From contig JAZDXN010000029.1 of the NCBI GenBank assembly GCA_037013495.1, positions 756,501 through 820,500 on the forward strand: a stretch of 64,000 bases of DNA, read 5' to 3'. This stretch comes from Hippophae tibetana. Lineage: Eukaryota > Streptophyta > Magnoliopsida > Rosales > Elaeagnaceae. The first letter of the stretch is position 1. Every line of letters starts with the position of its first letter. The notes below the pieces were generated by a model. It was not told the DNA's origin, searched no databases, and saw only the letters and a program-made list of their open reading frames with translations. The position numbers were made by a program, and so were the translations under genes. This document shows, in pieces, positions 47,101 to 57,733 of this stretch.

Positions 47101-47606
47101 AAAAGTGTACTAGATTTTGTCATCACTTCATCATTATCTAGTTGTTTAAGGTACCCATTAATTTCCTCATCTAAATCTTCTTCAACCTTTTCAAGTGTAA
47201 GAACGGTTTCAAGCTTATCTTCTATTCTGGTTTGGAAAAAGGTGTTTTGGACAAGATTATCCAAAGGATCAACATCGAATATTTCATCGATGGTAGAAAT
47301 AGAAGGGAAAGGTGAAGAATCAAAAACTTTAAAATGAACAGTCTCTCCTAAGACTGTCATTGTCAAATTTCCATCTTGGACATCAATAATAGTTTTAGTA
47401 GTTGCCATAAATGGTCTACCAAGCAATATTGTGTGCTCTCTGTCCAATGCTGGATTTTCTTGCATATCCAGAACCACAAAGTCAACAGGTATTATCAGTT
47501 TGTCTACCTGTACCAAAACATCCTCAACTATTCCCTCTGGATATTTAAGAGATCTATCTACAAGTTGAAGGGACATAGTTGTGGGTTTTAAATCCCCTAG
47601 GTTGAG
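44148..47606 (-). CDS. pol: unit C pol: protease end, RT, RNase H, integrase
   Basis: Open for 1142 codons from 47576. Order: protease C-terminus ([20 protein letters not shown]), linker, RT ([20 protein letters not shown]; catalytic [19 protein letters not shown]), RNase H ([49 protein letters not shown]), integrase zinc domain ([20 protein letters not shown]) and catalytic core with D in [10 protein letters not shown] in IISDGGSHF and E in [10 protein letters not shown]. It ends with [39 protein letters not shown] and [10 protein letters not shown]. All catalytic residues are in place. It is separated from gag-1/protease upstream by one stop, a CAG-to-TAG change at 47607-47609 (unit B has CAG). 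The Athila branch is inferred from the integrase C-terminus. Confidence 0.93.
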   Translation of the reverse strand, partial: LNLGDLKPTTMSLQLVDRSLKYPEGIVEDVLVQVDKLIIPVDFVVLDMQENPALDREHTILLGRPFMATTKTIIDVQDGNLTMTVLGETVHFKVFDSSPFPSISTIDEIFDVDPLDNLVQNTFFQTRIEDKLETVLTLEKVEEDLDEEINGYLKQLDNDEVMTKSSTLLNLPSSSSSKEANPPELELKFLPEHLKYVFLGEGETYPVIISSTLTKPQEKELIKVLKQFKKSIGWSIGDMRGISPTMCMHKINLEDGAKPVREAQRRLNPNMQEVVKKEILKLLEEGIIYPIAVSKWVSPVHVVRKKSGITVVKNDKSELVPTRIITGWRMCIDFRKLNLYTKKDHFPLPFIDQMLERLAGHEFYYFLDGLSGYYQVPIAPEDQEKTTFTCPFGTFAFRRMPFGLCNAPANFQRCMISIFSDMVEKFIEIFMDDFSIFGNSFDDCLHKLTLVLERCILCNLTLSWEKSHFMVQQGIVLGHIISNKGIEVDKAKVELISKLPPPTSVKGIRSFLGHAGFYRRFIKDFSKISRPLCNLLSKDADFDFNNDCLTSFNTLKDKLTSTLVIMAPNWSLPFEIMCDASDYAIGAVLGQRVDKRLHVIYYASKTLNDAQMNYTTTEKEFLAIVFSLDKFRSYLVGSKVIVHSDHAALRYLLSKPNAKPRLIRWVLLLQEFDLEIKDKKGSENLVADHLSRLISDFNSLKDESNEDIVETFPDEQLFFIGPNPWYADIVNYLATGVLRPNTSYQDKKRFFKTIKDYFWDDPYLYKIGQDQVIRRCVPEEEHKSILTFCHELHCGGHFGGEKTARKILQSGFFWPTLFKDAHMFCAQCDRCQRTGNISKRDEMPLTSNLVVELFDVWGIDFMGPFPPSNGFQYILVAVDYVSKWVEAIPTKTNDANVVVKFLKDFIFSRFGTPRAIISDGGSHFCNKLFDGVLNKYNITHKVATPYHPQTSSLVEVSNRQIKGILERTVRPSRKDWAFKLNDALWAYRTAYKTPIGMSPYRLIFGKACHLPVELEHKAYWEIKELNMDLDKAGEKRLLQLHELEEIRNEAYENAKLYKDRTKRYHDKRLVPKTFHPGMKVLLFNSRLRLFPGKLRSRWDGPFTIVQVFEHGVVELLDSKTQKTFKVNGHRVKPYLEEPNNIAEIDCIWLSNP

Positions 47607-49317
47607 CTATAAGAATATAGAGTAGGGCATCAAATTTATACTAGCACCTAAATCAAGCATTGCTTTAGCAACCTTCATATCCCCCATAGTTATGTTTATA
47701 ATAAAACTTCCAGGGTCTTTCAACTTAGGGGGTAGTTTGTGCTGAAGTACAACGCTAGAAATTTCTGATACTACTACTCGTTCATTCAGTTCATACCTCC
47801 TTTTCTTAGTGTTCAACTCTTTGAAAAACTTGGCATATGAAGGCACATTCATGATCACTTCTAATAATGGTAAATTGATATTTACTTTAGAGAGCATATT
47901 AAAAAGATCATTGAATTGCTTATCTTGTTTGGATTCTTTTAACCGGTGGGGAAAAGGTACTTGTATCTTGTGTGGTTCTGATGTCTTTTGAATTTTGAGG
48001 GTGTCAGATGACCCCCCAATGAGTTTTTCAGAAGGCTTGTTAAGATTAACACTTGTTTCTCCTTTTTGCGAGATTAGAATATCGCCTTCTTTGTTACCTG
48101 AACTACAAGGTAGATTGTTAGAGATTTCAGGTAAACTGGTATTGACTACCTTACCACTTCGAAGGGTTCTTACATCCTTTGCTTGTTCTGGTTGACTGGG
48201 CAACTTTCCTGGTTCTTTCTTTTGCATTTGTTCAGCTAGTTTCCCAACTTTAGATTCAATCCTTTTAAACGAAGCCTCCATGGTGTTCAACCTTTGATTA
48301 GTCATCAATTGGTTGTAACGACTAACTTGAATAAAAGCATTCAAGCTATCTTCTAAGGTTGGCTTAAAAGATTGGTTTGGTGGGTAAGGGTGGTTGTTAA
48401 CCGACCTTAATGTTGGATATTGGGTGTAGGCTGGGTGATTATACGTGTTTGGATGATACCTTTGAAAAGATTGGACCTCCTCTATGGCATCGATACTAGA
48501 ATCACAAGTATTTGAACAATTATGAGTACCATGCCCAATTGAACAACTCACTTCACATACCTCTTGAGTTGAAATTTGGTGGGTAGTGAGAAATTGCACT
48601 TGTTTAGTCAATTCAGCAAGTTGCAAGGTTATCTCATTATCAGAGCCAACTTCATTGACCCTTGCTTTCCTTCTACCACCTCTTTGTTGGGAATTAGAAC
48701 CCAATAGCTCATAAAGATTATAGGTTTCCTCTGCGGTCTTTTCTCCTACAGCACCTCCAGCAGCATTATCAACCATGTATTGACTCTGTAGTGTCAATCC
48801 ATCATAAAATAATTGGTTTTGTAGCTGTAATGGAAAGCTATGATTTTGACATTGAATGAAAAGGAGTTTGAATCGTTCCCAAGCTTCATGAAAGGGCTCT
48901 TCATACATTTGAGAAAATGTTGCTATCTTTGTTCTTAGATCAACAGTCTTTTGATGGGTATAAAACCTACACATAAAAATTTCATAGACTGCCTCCCAAG
49001 TTTAAAGAGAACCTGACTGTAGAGTAATGAACCATGACCAAGCTTTATCTTTGAGAGTAAGGAAAACACCTCATCCTAAGTTGATCTTCATTAATTGCAT
49101 GTAATGGAAAGGTTTGGACAATAGCATAGAATTCTCGAATGAAATGCAAAGGGTCTTCATTAGGGATACCGTAAAAGGAAGGCAACAAAGAATAATGAAT
49201 CTTTTTCAATTCATAATTCCTTGCAGCCTCTTGTAATGAGATGCCGGAAGTTACATTGCCAATGATTGGCATTGTATAGTCTTTCATCTTTTTCCGCCTA
49301 TCTTCAGCATCTCCCAT
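47607..49317 (-). pseudogene. unit C gag-1 and protease N-terminus
   Basis: Starts MGDAEDRRKKMKDYTMPI at 49317. Frame is lost at about 49055, where two bases are missing relative to unit B (GAGAGTAAGG against GAGGGTGTAAGG), and a TAA stop occurs near 49003 (LKTW to L-stop). From 48974 the frame is open again to 47607: capsid second half, zinc knuckle CEVSCSIGHGTHNC (third position variant, all CCHC residues kept), proline-rich part and protease with DLGASINLMPYSIF, then the TAG stop. Three small lesions thus separate this copy from a continuous Gag-1-Pol. Confidence 0.9.
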
Positions 49318-49680
49318 GGTTGTTTGTAGTTGAAAATGATCCTCCTCCTATTATGTATCAACATTTTGCTCTTAAAAAACAATAGTAGATATCTCTAAGA
49401 ATAACTTGATAAAACGTAAAAGCAAAAAGGTGCAAGGAACCTAATTTTTGTTTTGTTTTTTTTTTTAATTTTTATTTTAACGAATGGACACAATTTTTGA
49501 AACAAACGAATTTATTTCATTTGAATTTTATTACACGCAAACTAAAACATAGGAAAATACAACAATGGGTGACCTCCCATACAGGACTAAAATTTATCGT
49601 CTTCTAGTAAGACGTTGCTTGGAGATTGCAGAATGAAAAACTCAATGTCTCCTCTTCATTGAATTCATTTAAGTATCAAA
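49318..49680 (-). other. spacer between gag-2 and gag-1 (unit C) with hairpin module
   Basis: As in unit B: TGGGTGACCTCCCA 49566-49579 and the stem-loop CGTCTTCTAGTAAGACG 49598-49614. T-rich run at 49447-49475. Confidence 0.8.
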
Positions 49681-50376
49681 TTAGTCTTTGCTCTTTTGCA
49701 AATGTTCAACTAACTGTTCAACTTGAACTTCCACCTTTTTGATAGAAGCTTCCACAGAGTCCAACCGTTGATTGGTTTTAGATTGGTTATCCCTACAAGG
49801 GAAAGCTATGATGGGGACATTGAGTGAGAAACATTTTGAACCTATCCCAAGCTTCATGGAATGGTTCTCCTTCCATCTGAGAGAAAGTAGCAATCTTTCC
49901 TCTCAACTCTGATGTTTTTTGATGGGAATATAATTTTCCCATGAATGTATTGTAAATGTTACCCCATGTCATCAGAGAACTTGGGGGAAGTGACATCAAC
50001 CAAGCTTTGGCCTTATCCTTTAAAGTGTAGGGAAAACATCTCATCCTAAGTTGATCCTCGTTTAGAATACCGAGGGGGAATGTTTGGACCGTAGCATAGA
50101 AATCTCTCATAAAGGAAAGAGAATCTTCATTAGGTAGCCCATAAAAGGAAGGAAGCATAGAAAAATGATATTTTTAAGGTCATAATTCCGAGCAGCCTCT
50201 CCCAACTGGATAGCGGCAGTTGTCGTGCCTATTACCGGTCTTGCAAAATCCTTCATCGTGGTTTCCCTAACATGTTGGTTTTCCTCCATTTCTTTTGGTT
50301 CTAGTAAATGATTAAGTCTTGGTTCTATGTTTGGCTCAAAAACAGGTTGATGGGTGGAATCCAGTGTTGTTGACAC
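49681..50376 (-). pseudogene. unit C gag-2, internally deleted
   Basis: N-terminus present (MSTTLDSTHQP, then MKDFARPVIGTTTAAIQLGE), so this copy shows the gag-2 start; one frameshift near 50166. Capsid continues to FHEAWDRFKMFLTQCPHHSF, then jumps at about 49796 to the C-terminal tail (RDNQSKTNQRLDSVEAS, VEHLQKSKD, stop). Compared with unit B about 570 bp are lost, including the end of the capsid and the zinc-knuckle region. The joint lies at a short CTACA/CTGCA plus GGGAAAGC match, suggesting a microhomology deletion. Confidence 0.85.
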
Positions 50377-51266
50377 TTGTTTAAATTTATGAATATTATT
50401 TACATATGGTGTAAGGGGGTTTCCTAAGGATCTCCTACCACGTATAGACTATTGTAAACGTAAATTTAAATCTCCTGTCAACAAAAATAAAAATTTAGAG
50501 AAAATTTACATGGTATTTAATACAAAACACTAGACAAAACTAGTTAAACCCTAAATTTTTTTATTTTTTTTATTATTTTATTTTTATTTTTATTTTTAAA
50601 TAACATAATCAGTATTAACCAAGAGTGTTCCCAGGAAAGAATGGTGGTGCAACGGCTCCTTAAAAACCATTCTCCTAGCCAGAACAACGTTTCCAAGAAA
50701 GACTAGTGGCACAAAGGCTTCCAAGAACTAGTCTCCTAGACAGAACTCCCTTAGATTTTTACTTTTCATGCTATTTAGTTAATTATGTATAAATTCAAGT
50801 AATGTTTTTCTTCTTTTTTTTAACGGTAATTTTATTTTACTATTCACGCTATATTATTTCTTATTAACTTAAAAATTTTGAAATTTAAAAATTCTTTTTA
50901 TTTTATTTTATTCATGAACGGTAATTTTTATTTTACTATTAACGCTGTATTATTTCTCATTAACTTAAAATTTTTGAAATTTAAATTTTTTATATATATA
51001 TATTTTTTTATTTTTATTTTTTTTATTTTTATTTTTTTACTATTCATGAACGGTAAATTTTTTATTCAAATTTCAAATTTCTAAATTATTTTAACTATTA
51101 AAAAAAAATTATTTTATTTTGTTTTTAATTTTTAATTTTTTTTTAATTTTTTTTAATTTTTTTATTAATTTTGAAATTTGATTATTAAATAAAAATATCA
51201 CAATTATTTACAGCACAAAAAATGTTTTTAAGATTTTGATAAATAATTTAAAAACGCTATTCCTTT
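50377..51266 (-). other. unit C leader with twin stem-loops and AT-rich repeats
   Basis: Between gag-2 and the primer site. 50620-50760 is the conserved twin stem-loop segment; 50800-51230 is A/T-rich with three copies of the CATGAACGGTAATTTTATTT unit. No coding. Confidence 0.75.
50639..50734 (-). other. twin stem-loops in the unit C leader
   Basis: First stem GAATGGT at 50639-50645 with ACCATTC at 50666-50672. Second stem AGACTAGT at 50700-50707 with ACTAGTCT at 50727-50734. Start-to-start distance 61 bp; both stems are followed by TCCTAG and CAGAAC or CCAGAAC. Arms pair perfectly in this copy. Position in a retrotransposon leader suggests a packaging or dimerisation signal; inferred. Confidence 0.7.
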
Positions 51267-51282
51267 CCCGGCAACGGCGCCA
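51267..51282 (-). other. primer binding site, tRNA-Asp (unit C)
   Basis: Minus strand TGGCGCCGTTGCCGGG, 16 of 16 bases complementary to the 3' end of plant tRNA-Asp, six bases from LTR4. Confidence 0.92.
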
Positions 51283-51288
51283 AAAACT

Positions 51289-53308
51289 TGATGAGCAAAA
51301 ACTGACATCGTCGATTCTTGCCAATACTTTGGTTTTAATATTTATAAAACTCTCGCAAGTGCACGAATCATTTCGAAGAAAATGATAAGTATACTCTCAA
51401 GGTCGATCTAAGGAAGGAATGTATGTGGTTTTTTTAATTTATTATTCAAACTTTTTAAAAACGAAATTAAATCCTAAACATCCTGTCACGATAGTTTGGT
51501 TTTTGTGTTCCTAATCTAATAACATAAAATAAAACATATATACAGATTAATTAAATATAATCTAATAACATAAAAATAAACATAGATACAAATTCAATAA
51601 ATAATTATCTAAAAATAAACATATATACAGATTCAATAAATATTTATGCAAATTTTATCATTTATATTAGTGGAGTATTTATGGATATAATAACTAAATT
51701 AATTATGCTTGCTCATATTATCTAGGTTATTAAAGATATAAATTGATATTTTATTGATTCTCTCTTTTTTATATAAATACCACCTTTGGTGGGGTTAGAT
51801 ATTCTTTGTTAACTAAACAAATCAATTAACACCTATGGGTGGGGTTGATAACTAATTTGGTTAATTAAATTAATTCCTTTTTCTAAGAGATTGAAAATGA
51901 ACCATTTAAATGCCACCTTTGGTGGGGTTAGACAATTTAAACATTATTCAAGGTGTCCAAATTAAACTTAAGAATTTAATTATCCGAGTACTAACTTTCA
52001 AGTTTTAAAACCACTATTGAAAACATGTTGTCAATACATTTTCACATAATAATTCTCATAAAAACTTTTGAAATAGAGTTTCACTCAAACTACCGGGCGA
52101 TTGTACCAACAAATAAAAGAGCACTACTCTAAATTAGACCGGATAACTAAACCTTAAAATCTAATTTTCAGGTTTAAGTTTGTAATGAAAAATAATATAT
52201 TTCTCTCTAACATTCTTAATATAAAATCTTGAATAAAAACAAAATCAATTCATTTTAGAGATTTTTACCTATTTAATATTTCGCAAGCATAACAACGTTA
52301 TTATTACATCATTTTTACTAAACAGCCAGCATAGTTAAATTTAACCACAGACAAATTAAATATAACATGTAAGAATGAAGCAGAAAAATAACTGTAAAGA
52401 AAATAAAATCCTTACAGAACTTTGACGCTATTCCCGTAGCTGGAAAACCTCCAAGCGGAATTTGCACTTCCATTTATTGAATCAAAAATCTAAATTATTA
52501 CAAAAACATTACAAGTTCCTCTCAAAAAGAGAAGAACTCTAAAACTAAGTGAATTGAACTAAAAACTAAGAGAAAAACTAAGAAAAGCTTAGAAACTAAG
52601 AAAGAAACTAAGAAAAACTCAAAAACTAAGAAATGAGAGAAAGAAAGAAGAGAGAAGTGTGTTTTGAAGTGAAGGGAAGAGGGGTATTTATAGGTGAGGA
52701 TGGAGAGAAAAAATGAGTAAAAAAATGTTAAAAAAAATATTAAAAAATGTAAAAACGCGTATTGGAATTGCTGATGTCATTAATGACGTCAGCATGACGT
52801 CACGGGGCGGCTGCACGTGAAAAATGGGGCGAAAACGCGTTGGGCGCGCGGAGGGGCTGCTGCTGGGCGCTGTGCGCGCGCGCGGGGGGCTGTCGCTGCG
52901 CGTAGCTCGGCGCACGTAAACAGTGCCCGCGTGCTGGGGCGCGGGCGGATGGGCAGGCCAGCGCACGCGGCATGGGGCGCTGGGGCGCGCGCGACTGGGC
53001 TGCGGCGCACGATTTCCGTCTTTTTGACATTTTTGACCTTTTCGACCCATTTTGTCCAATTTTTCCATGTTTGTTGACCTTTTCCCACTTATTTATTAAT
53101 ATATTTGTGATGTATTGCTTCAAGTATTCCTCTTTTAGTCTTTAAATTGCGTTTTTAAGCCAAAATACCTGAAAAACAATAAGAATACCCGTGATTCCGA
53201 AAAGACAAATTTATATAAATATATGATAAAACATATAAATATATATATTTTTAATCAATTAATGTACATAAAATCATGGTTATTTTAGTGCTTTTTTAGC
53301 ACTCATCA
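51289..53308 (-). repeat. array LTR4, full length, shared by units C and D
   Basis: 2020 bp with both termini (TGATGAGCAAAA at left, AGCACTCATCA at right). TATA box TATTTATA 52685-52692; GC island 52803-53018; two TGACGTCA (52784-52791, 52795-52802) and CACGTG 52814-52819. It serves as 5' LTR of unit C (primer site at its left) and stands where the 3' LTR of unit D should be, joined directly to gag coding sequence. Confidence 0.9.
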
Positions 53309-54860
53309 GTGGTTAACTCTTTAAAAAACTTTGCATATGAGGGCACATTCATGATCACTTCTAATAATGATAAATTGATATTTACTTTAGAGAGCATATT
53401 AAAAAGATCATAGAATTGCTTATCTTGTTTGGATTCTTTTAACCAGTGTGGAAAATGTACTTGGAGCTAGTGTGGTTCTGTTGTCTTTTGAATTTTGGGG
53501 ATGTTAGATGACCCTCCAATGAGTTTTTCAGAAGGCTTGTTAAGTTTAACACTTGTTTCTCCTTTTTTCGAGGCTAGAATATCACTTTCTTTGTTACTTG
53601 AACTACAAGGTAGATCGTTAGAGATTTCAGGTAAACTGGTATTGACTACCTTACCACTTTGAAGGGTTCTTACATCCTTTGCTTGTTCTGGTTGACTGGG
53701 CAATTTTCCTGGTTCTTTCTTTTGCATTTGTTCAGCCAGGTTCCCAACTTTAGATTCAATCCTTTTAACCGAAGCCTCCATGGTGTTCAACCTTTGATTA
53801 TTCATCAATTGGTTGTCACGACTAACTTGAATAAAAGCATTCAAGCTATCCTCTAAAGTTGGTTTAAAAGATTGGCTTGGTGGGTAAGGGTGGTTGTTAT
53901 TCGACCCTAGTGTTGGACATTGGGTATAGGCTGGGTAATTGTTTTGTTTCCAATGATGGTTAGGGTGATTATATGTGTTTGGATGATACCTTTGAAAGGA
54001 TTTGACTTCCTCCATGGAATCGACACTAGAATCACAAGTATTTGAACAATTATGAGTACCATGCTCAATTGAAAAACACACTTCACACATTTCTTGATTT
54101 GGAATTTGGTGGGTAGTGAGAAGTTGCACTTGTTTGGTCAATTCAGCAAGTTGTAAGGTTATCTCATTATCTGAGCCAACTTCATTGACTCTTGCTCTCC
54201 TTCTAGAACTTCTTTGTTAGGAATTAGAACCTAAAAGCTCATAAAGATTATAGGTTTCCTCTGTGGTTTTTTCTCCCACAGCACCTCCAGCAGCATTATC
54301 AACCATGTATTAACTCTACAGTGTCAATCCATCATAATAGAATTGGTTTTGTAGCTGTAATGGAAAGCTATGATTATGACATTGAATAAAAAGGAGTTTG
54401 AATCGTTCCCAAGCTTCATGAAAGGGCTCTTCATACATTTGAGAAAATGTTGCTATCTTCGTCCTTAGATCAACAGTCTTTTGATGGGAATAGAACCTAC
54501 CCAACATTTCATATACTTCCTCCCAAGTTTTTAGAGAACCCGACTATAGAGTAATGAATCATGACCAAGCTTTATCCTTGAGGGTGTAAGGAAAACACCT
54601 CATCCAAAGTTGATCTTCATTGATTGCATGTAGTGGAAAGGTTTGGACAATAGCATAGAATTCTCGAATGAAATGCAAATGGTCTTCATTAGAGACACCG
54701 TAAAAGGAAGGCAAAAAAGAATAATGAATCTTTTTCAATTCATAATTCCTTGTAGCCTCTTGTAATTGTATGCCGGAAGTTACATTGCCCATGATTGACA
54801 TTGTATAATCTTTCATCATTTTCTGCCTATCTTCAACATATCCTATGGTTATTTGTAGTT
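53309..54860 (-). pseudogene. unit D gag-1, no pol
   Basis: Frame segments: MMKDYTMSIMGNVTSGIQL near 54819, capsid (NEDQLWMRCFPYTLKDKAW, FHEAWERFKLLF), zinc knuckle CEVCFSIEHGTHNC with CCHC kept, and the proline/lysine-rich part to about 53467. Then FPHWLKESKQDKQF-like text up to the LTR4 edge. Protease, RT, RNase H and integrase are absent. Stops occur near 54220, 54312 and 54545. It contains a short segment (HPNHHWKQNNYPAYTQ) that units B and C lack, so it is the more divergent copy. Confidence 0.85.
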
Positions 54861-55210
54861 GAAATTGATCCTCCTCCTATTGTGTATCAACATTTAGTAG
54901 ATATCTAAGAACGATTTCTCACTTGAAAAAATGTATAGGCTTAAAGCAAAAAGGTGCAAGGAACCTAATTTTTTTTAATGCTAAATTTAAAGAATGGACA
55001 TAATTGTTTTGAAACAAATGAATTTATTTCATTTGAATTTTATTACACATAAAATAAAACTAAAACAAAAGGGAAAATACAATAATGGGTGACCTCCCAC
55101 GTCAGACTAAAATTTATCGTCTTTTAGTAAGACGTTGCTTGGAGATTGCAGAATGACAAACTCAATGTCTCCTCTTCATTGAATTTATTTTACCCCATTT
55201 GACCATCAAA
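54861..55210 (-). other. spacer between gag-2 and gag-1 (unit D) with hairpin module
   Basis: TGGGTGACCTCCCA 55086-55099 and the stem-loop CGTCTTTTAGTAAGACG 55118-55134; otherwise like units B and C. Confidence 0.78.
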
Positions 55211-56480
55211 TTAGTCTTTGCTTTGTTTTTGCAAATGTTCAACTAACTCTTCTACTTGAACTTCCACCTTTTTGATAGAAGCTTCCACAGAGTCCAACCA
55301 TTGATTGGTTTTAGATTGGTTATCTCTACGAACTTGAATAAAAGAATTCAAGTTGTCCTCTAAGGTTGATTTATTGGGAATGCTTCTTGGAATAGGTGGG
55401 TGGAATTGCTGGCCTGGCTGATTTGAGCTTTGAGCGAAAGAGGGTTGTTTTGCCTCTAAGAAAAGTTCAGATGATTTCTCCACCCAGGATTGTAGGTTTT
55501 TGAATTGGGGTCGAACCTTGGTTTCTGTTGATATACTCCCAATACATTAACCTATTCAGGTCCAACTGTTGTTTCTCCTTGATATGGACAAGCTTTAGTA
55601 CCATGTCCCATGTTGCTATACAAACCATACTGTTCATTATTGGTATTGGTTTGTGTAGTGAGAAAGGTAACTTGCTTGATCAATTGAACAAGTTATTGTT
55701 GAGCTTCATTGCTGGAATCGATTTCATGAACTCCAGCTTTTCTCACTCGTGAGCTTTTCTGTTGGGAATTAGCACCCAACATCTTAAAGAGGTTGTACGT
55801 CTCTGAGGCAGTCTTTTTTCCCATTGCTCCTCCTACAGCGTTGTCGACAATGAATTGACATTGTTGTGTATGTCCATCGTAAAAGAATTGGTTCTGCAAC
55901 TGTAGGGGAAAGCTGTGATGGGGACATTAAGTGAGAAACATTTTGAACCTATCCCAACCTTCATGGAATGGTTCTCCTTCTATTTTAGAAAAAATAGCAA
56001 TCTTTCCTCTCAACTCTAATGTTTTTTTATTAGGAATAGAATTTTCCCATGAATTTATTATAAATGTTCTCCCATGTCATCAGAGAACCTAGGAAAAGTG
56101 ACATTAACCAAGCTTTGGCCTTATCCTTTAAGGTGTAGGGGAAACATCTCATTTGAATTTGATCCTCGTTTAGAATACAGAGGGGGAAGGTTTGGACCGT
56201 AGCATAGAAGTCTCTAATGAAGGAAAGAGAATCTTCATTAGGCAGCCCATAAAAGGAAGGAAGCATAGAAAAATGAATATTTTTTAGTTCATAATTCCGA
56301 GCAGCCTCACCCAGCTAGATAGCGGCAGTTTCCATACCAATCACCAGTGTTGCAAACTCCTTCATGGTGGTTTCCCTAACATGTTGGTTTTCTTCCATTT
56401 CTTTCGATTCCAGTAAAGGATTAAGGTTTGGTTCTATGTTTGGCTCAAAAACAGGTTGATGGTTGGAATCCAGTCTTGTT
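55211..56480 (-). pseudogene. unit D gag-2
   Basis: Same protein as in unit B: FSMLPSFYGLPNEDSLSF-type start, NEDQIQMRCFPYTLKDKAKA, FFYDGHTQQCQFIVDNAVGG, then the tail with YGLYSNMGHGTKAC (again tyrosines for the first two knuckle cysteines) and HLQKQSKD-stop. Frameshifts near 55480, 55690 and 56030 and a stop near 55930. The stop after SKD is the same as in units B and C. Confidence 0.8.
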
Positions 56481-57711
56481 GACACTTGTTTAAATTTATG
56501 AATATTATTTACATATGGTGTAAGAGGGTTTCCTAAGGATCTCCTACCACGTATAGACTATTTAAAACGTAAATTTAAAACTCCTGTAAAAAAATAATAG
56601 AATAACCACACAAAAATTTAGAAAAAATTTACATGGTATTTAATACAAAATACTAAATAAAACTAGTTAAACCCTAAGTTATTTTATTTTATTATTATTA
56701 TTTTATTTTTTAAAAGAAAATAATAAACTATTTTTTTTAAGATAAAATATCATAATCAGTATTAACCAAGAGTGCTTTCAAGAAAGAATGGTGGTGCAAA
56801 GGCTCCTTAAAAACCATCATCCTAGACAGAACAACGTTCCCAGGAAAGACTAGTGGCACAAAGGCTTCCAAGAAGTAGTATCCTAGACAGAACTCTCTTA
56901 GATCTTTACTTTTCATGCTATTAAGTTAATTAAGTTAAGTTAAGTAAAAAATTTAACTTAATTAAGTTAATAAAAATGTATTTTGTATAAGTTAATAAAA
57001 ATCTAAGTTAATTAAGTTAAAAAGACTAAGTTAATTAAGTAAAACGAATAATAAATTAGTAAAAACCTAAGTTAATTAAGTTAAACAAAAATTAAGATAA
57101 AACAAAGTTAAAGGAGAAAAAAATTAAAAAAAAAATTGAAAAAGGTAAAAGAAAATAAAATAAAAATTGAATTTTTTTTCTTATTTTTTCTATTTATTTT
57201 TACTTCAAATTTCAAATTGCAAAATTATTTTACTATTAACGCTATAATTATTATTATTTTTTAAATTCAAAATTATTCATTTTTTATTTATTTATGAACG
57301 TTAAATTTATTATTATTATTATTTTCTCTTTTGTTTTTTTTTCAAATTTTTTTTCATCAAATTTCAGATTTCAAAAAAATATTTTACTCTTCACGAAATA
57401 ATAATTATTATTTTTTTAATTTAAATTTTTTATTTATTTTTTATTTCTTATGAAATTTGAAATTTGATTATTTTTTTATTAGCTATTTTTTACTTCAAAT
57501 TTCATATTTCAAAAAATATATTTTATTATTCACGAAATAATTATTATTAATTTTTTTTAATTTAATTTTTTTTTATTTCTTATGAAATTTGATTATTTTT
57601 TTTATTAGCTATATTTTTTGTTTTTTTAATCAAAATAAAAAAAGTTACAATTATTTACAACACAAAATGTTTTTAAAATTTTGATAAATAATTGAAAAAC
57701 TCTATTTCTTG
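56481..57711 (-). other. unit D leader with decayed twin stem-loops and AT-rich DNA
   Basis: 56755-56910 is the twin stem-loop segment with mismatched arms. 56925-57110 has AAGTTAATTAAG-type repeats and 57140-57700 is almost pure A/T. Confidence 0.7.
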
Positions 57712-57727
57712 CTCGGAAACGGTGCCA
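57712..57727 (-). other. primer binding site, tRNA-Asp, decayed (unit D)
   Basis: Minus strand TGGCACCGTTTCCGAG; three mismatches to TGGCGCCGTTGCCGGG. Confidence 0.75.
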
Positions 57728-57733
57728 AAAACT

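Noticed and set aside
44838-47591. Plus-strand open frames of 66-97 codons
   Set aside because: They are antisense shadows of the long minus-strand pol frame and have no homology or initiation context of their own.
51262-51284. Apparent tRNA-Asp 3' end on the plus strand
   Set aside because: Only the last bases of the tRNA are present; it is the primer binding site of unit C, not a tRNA gene.
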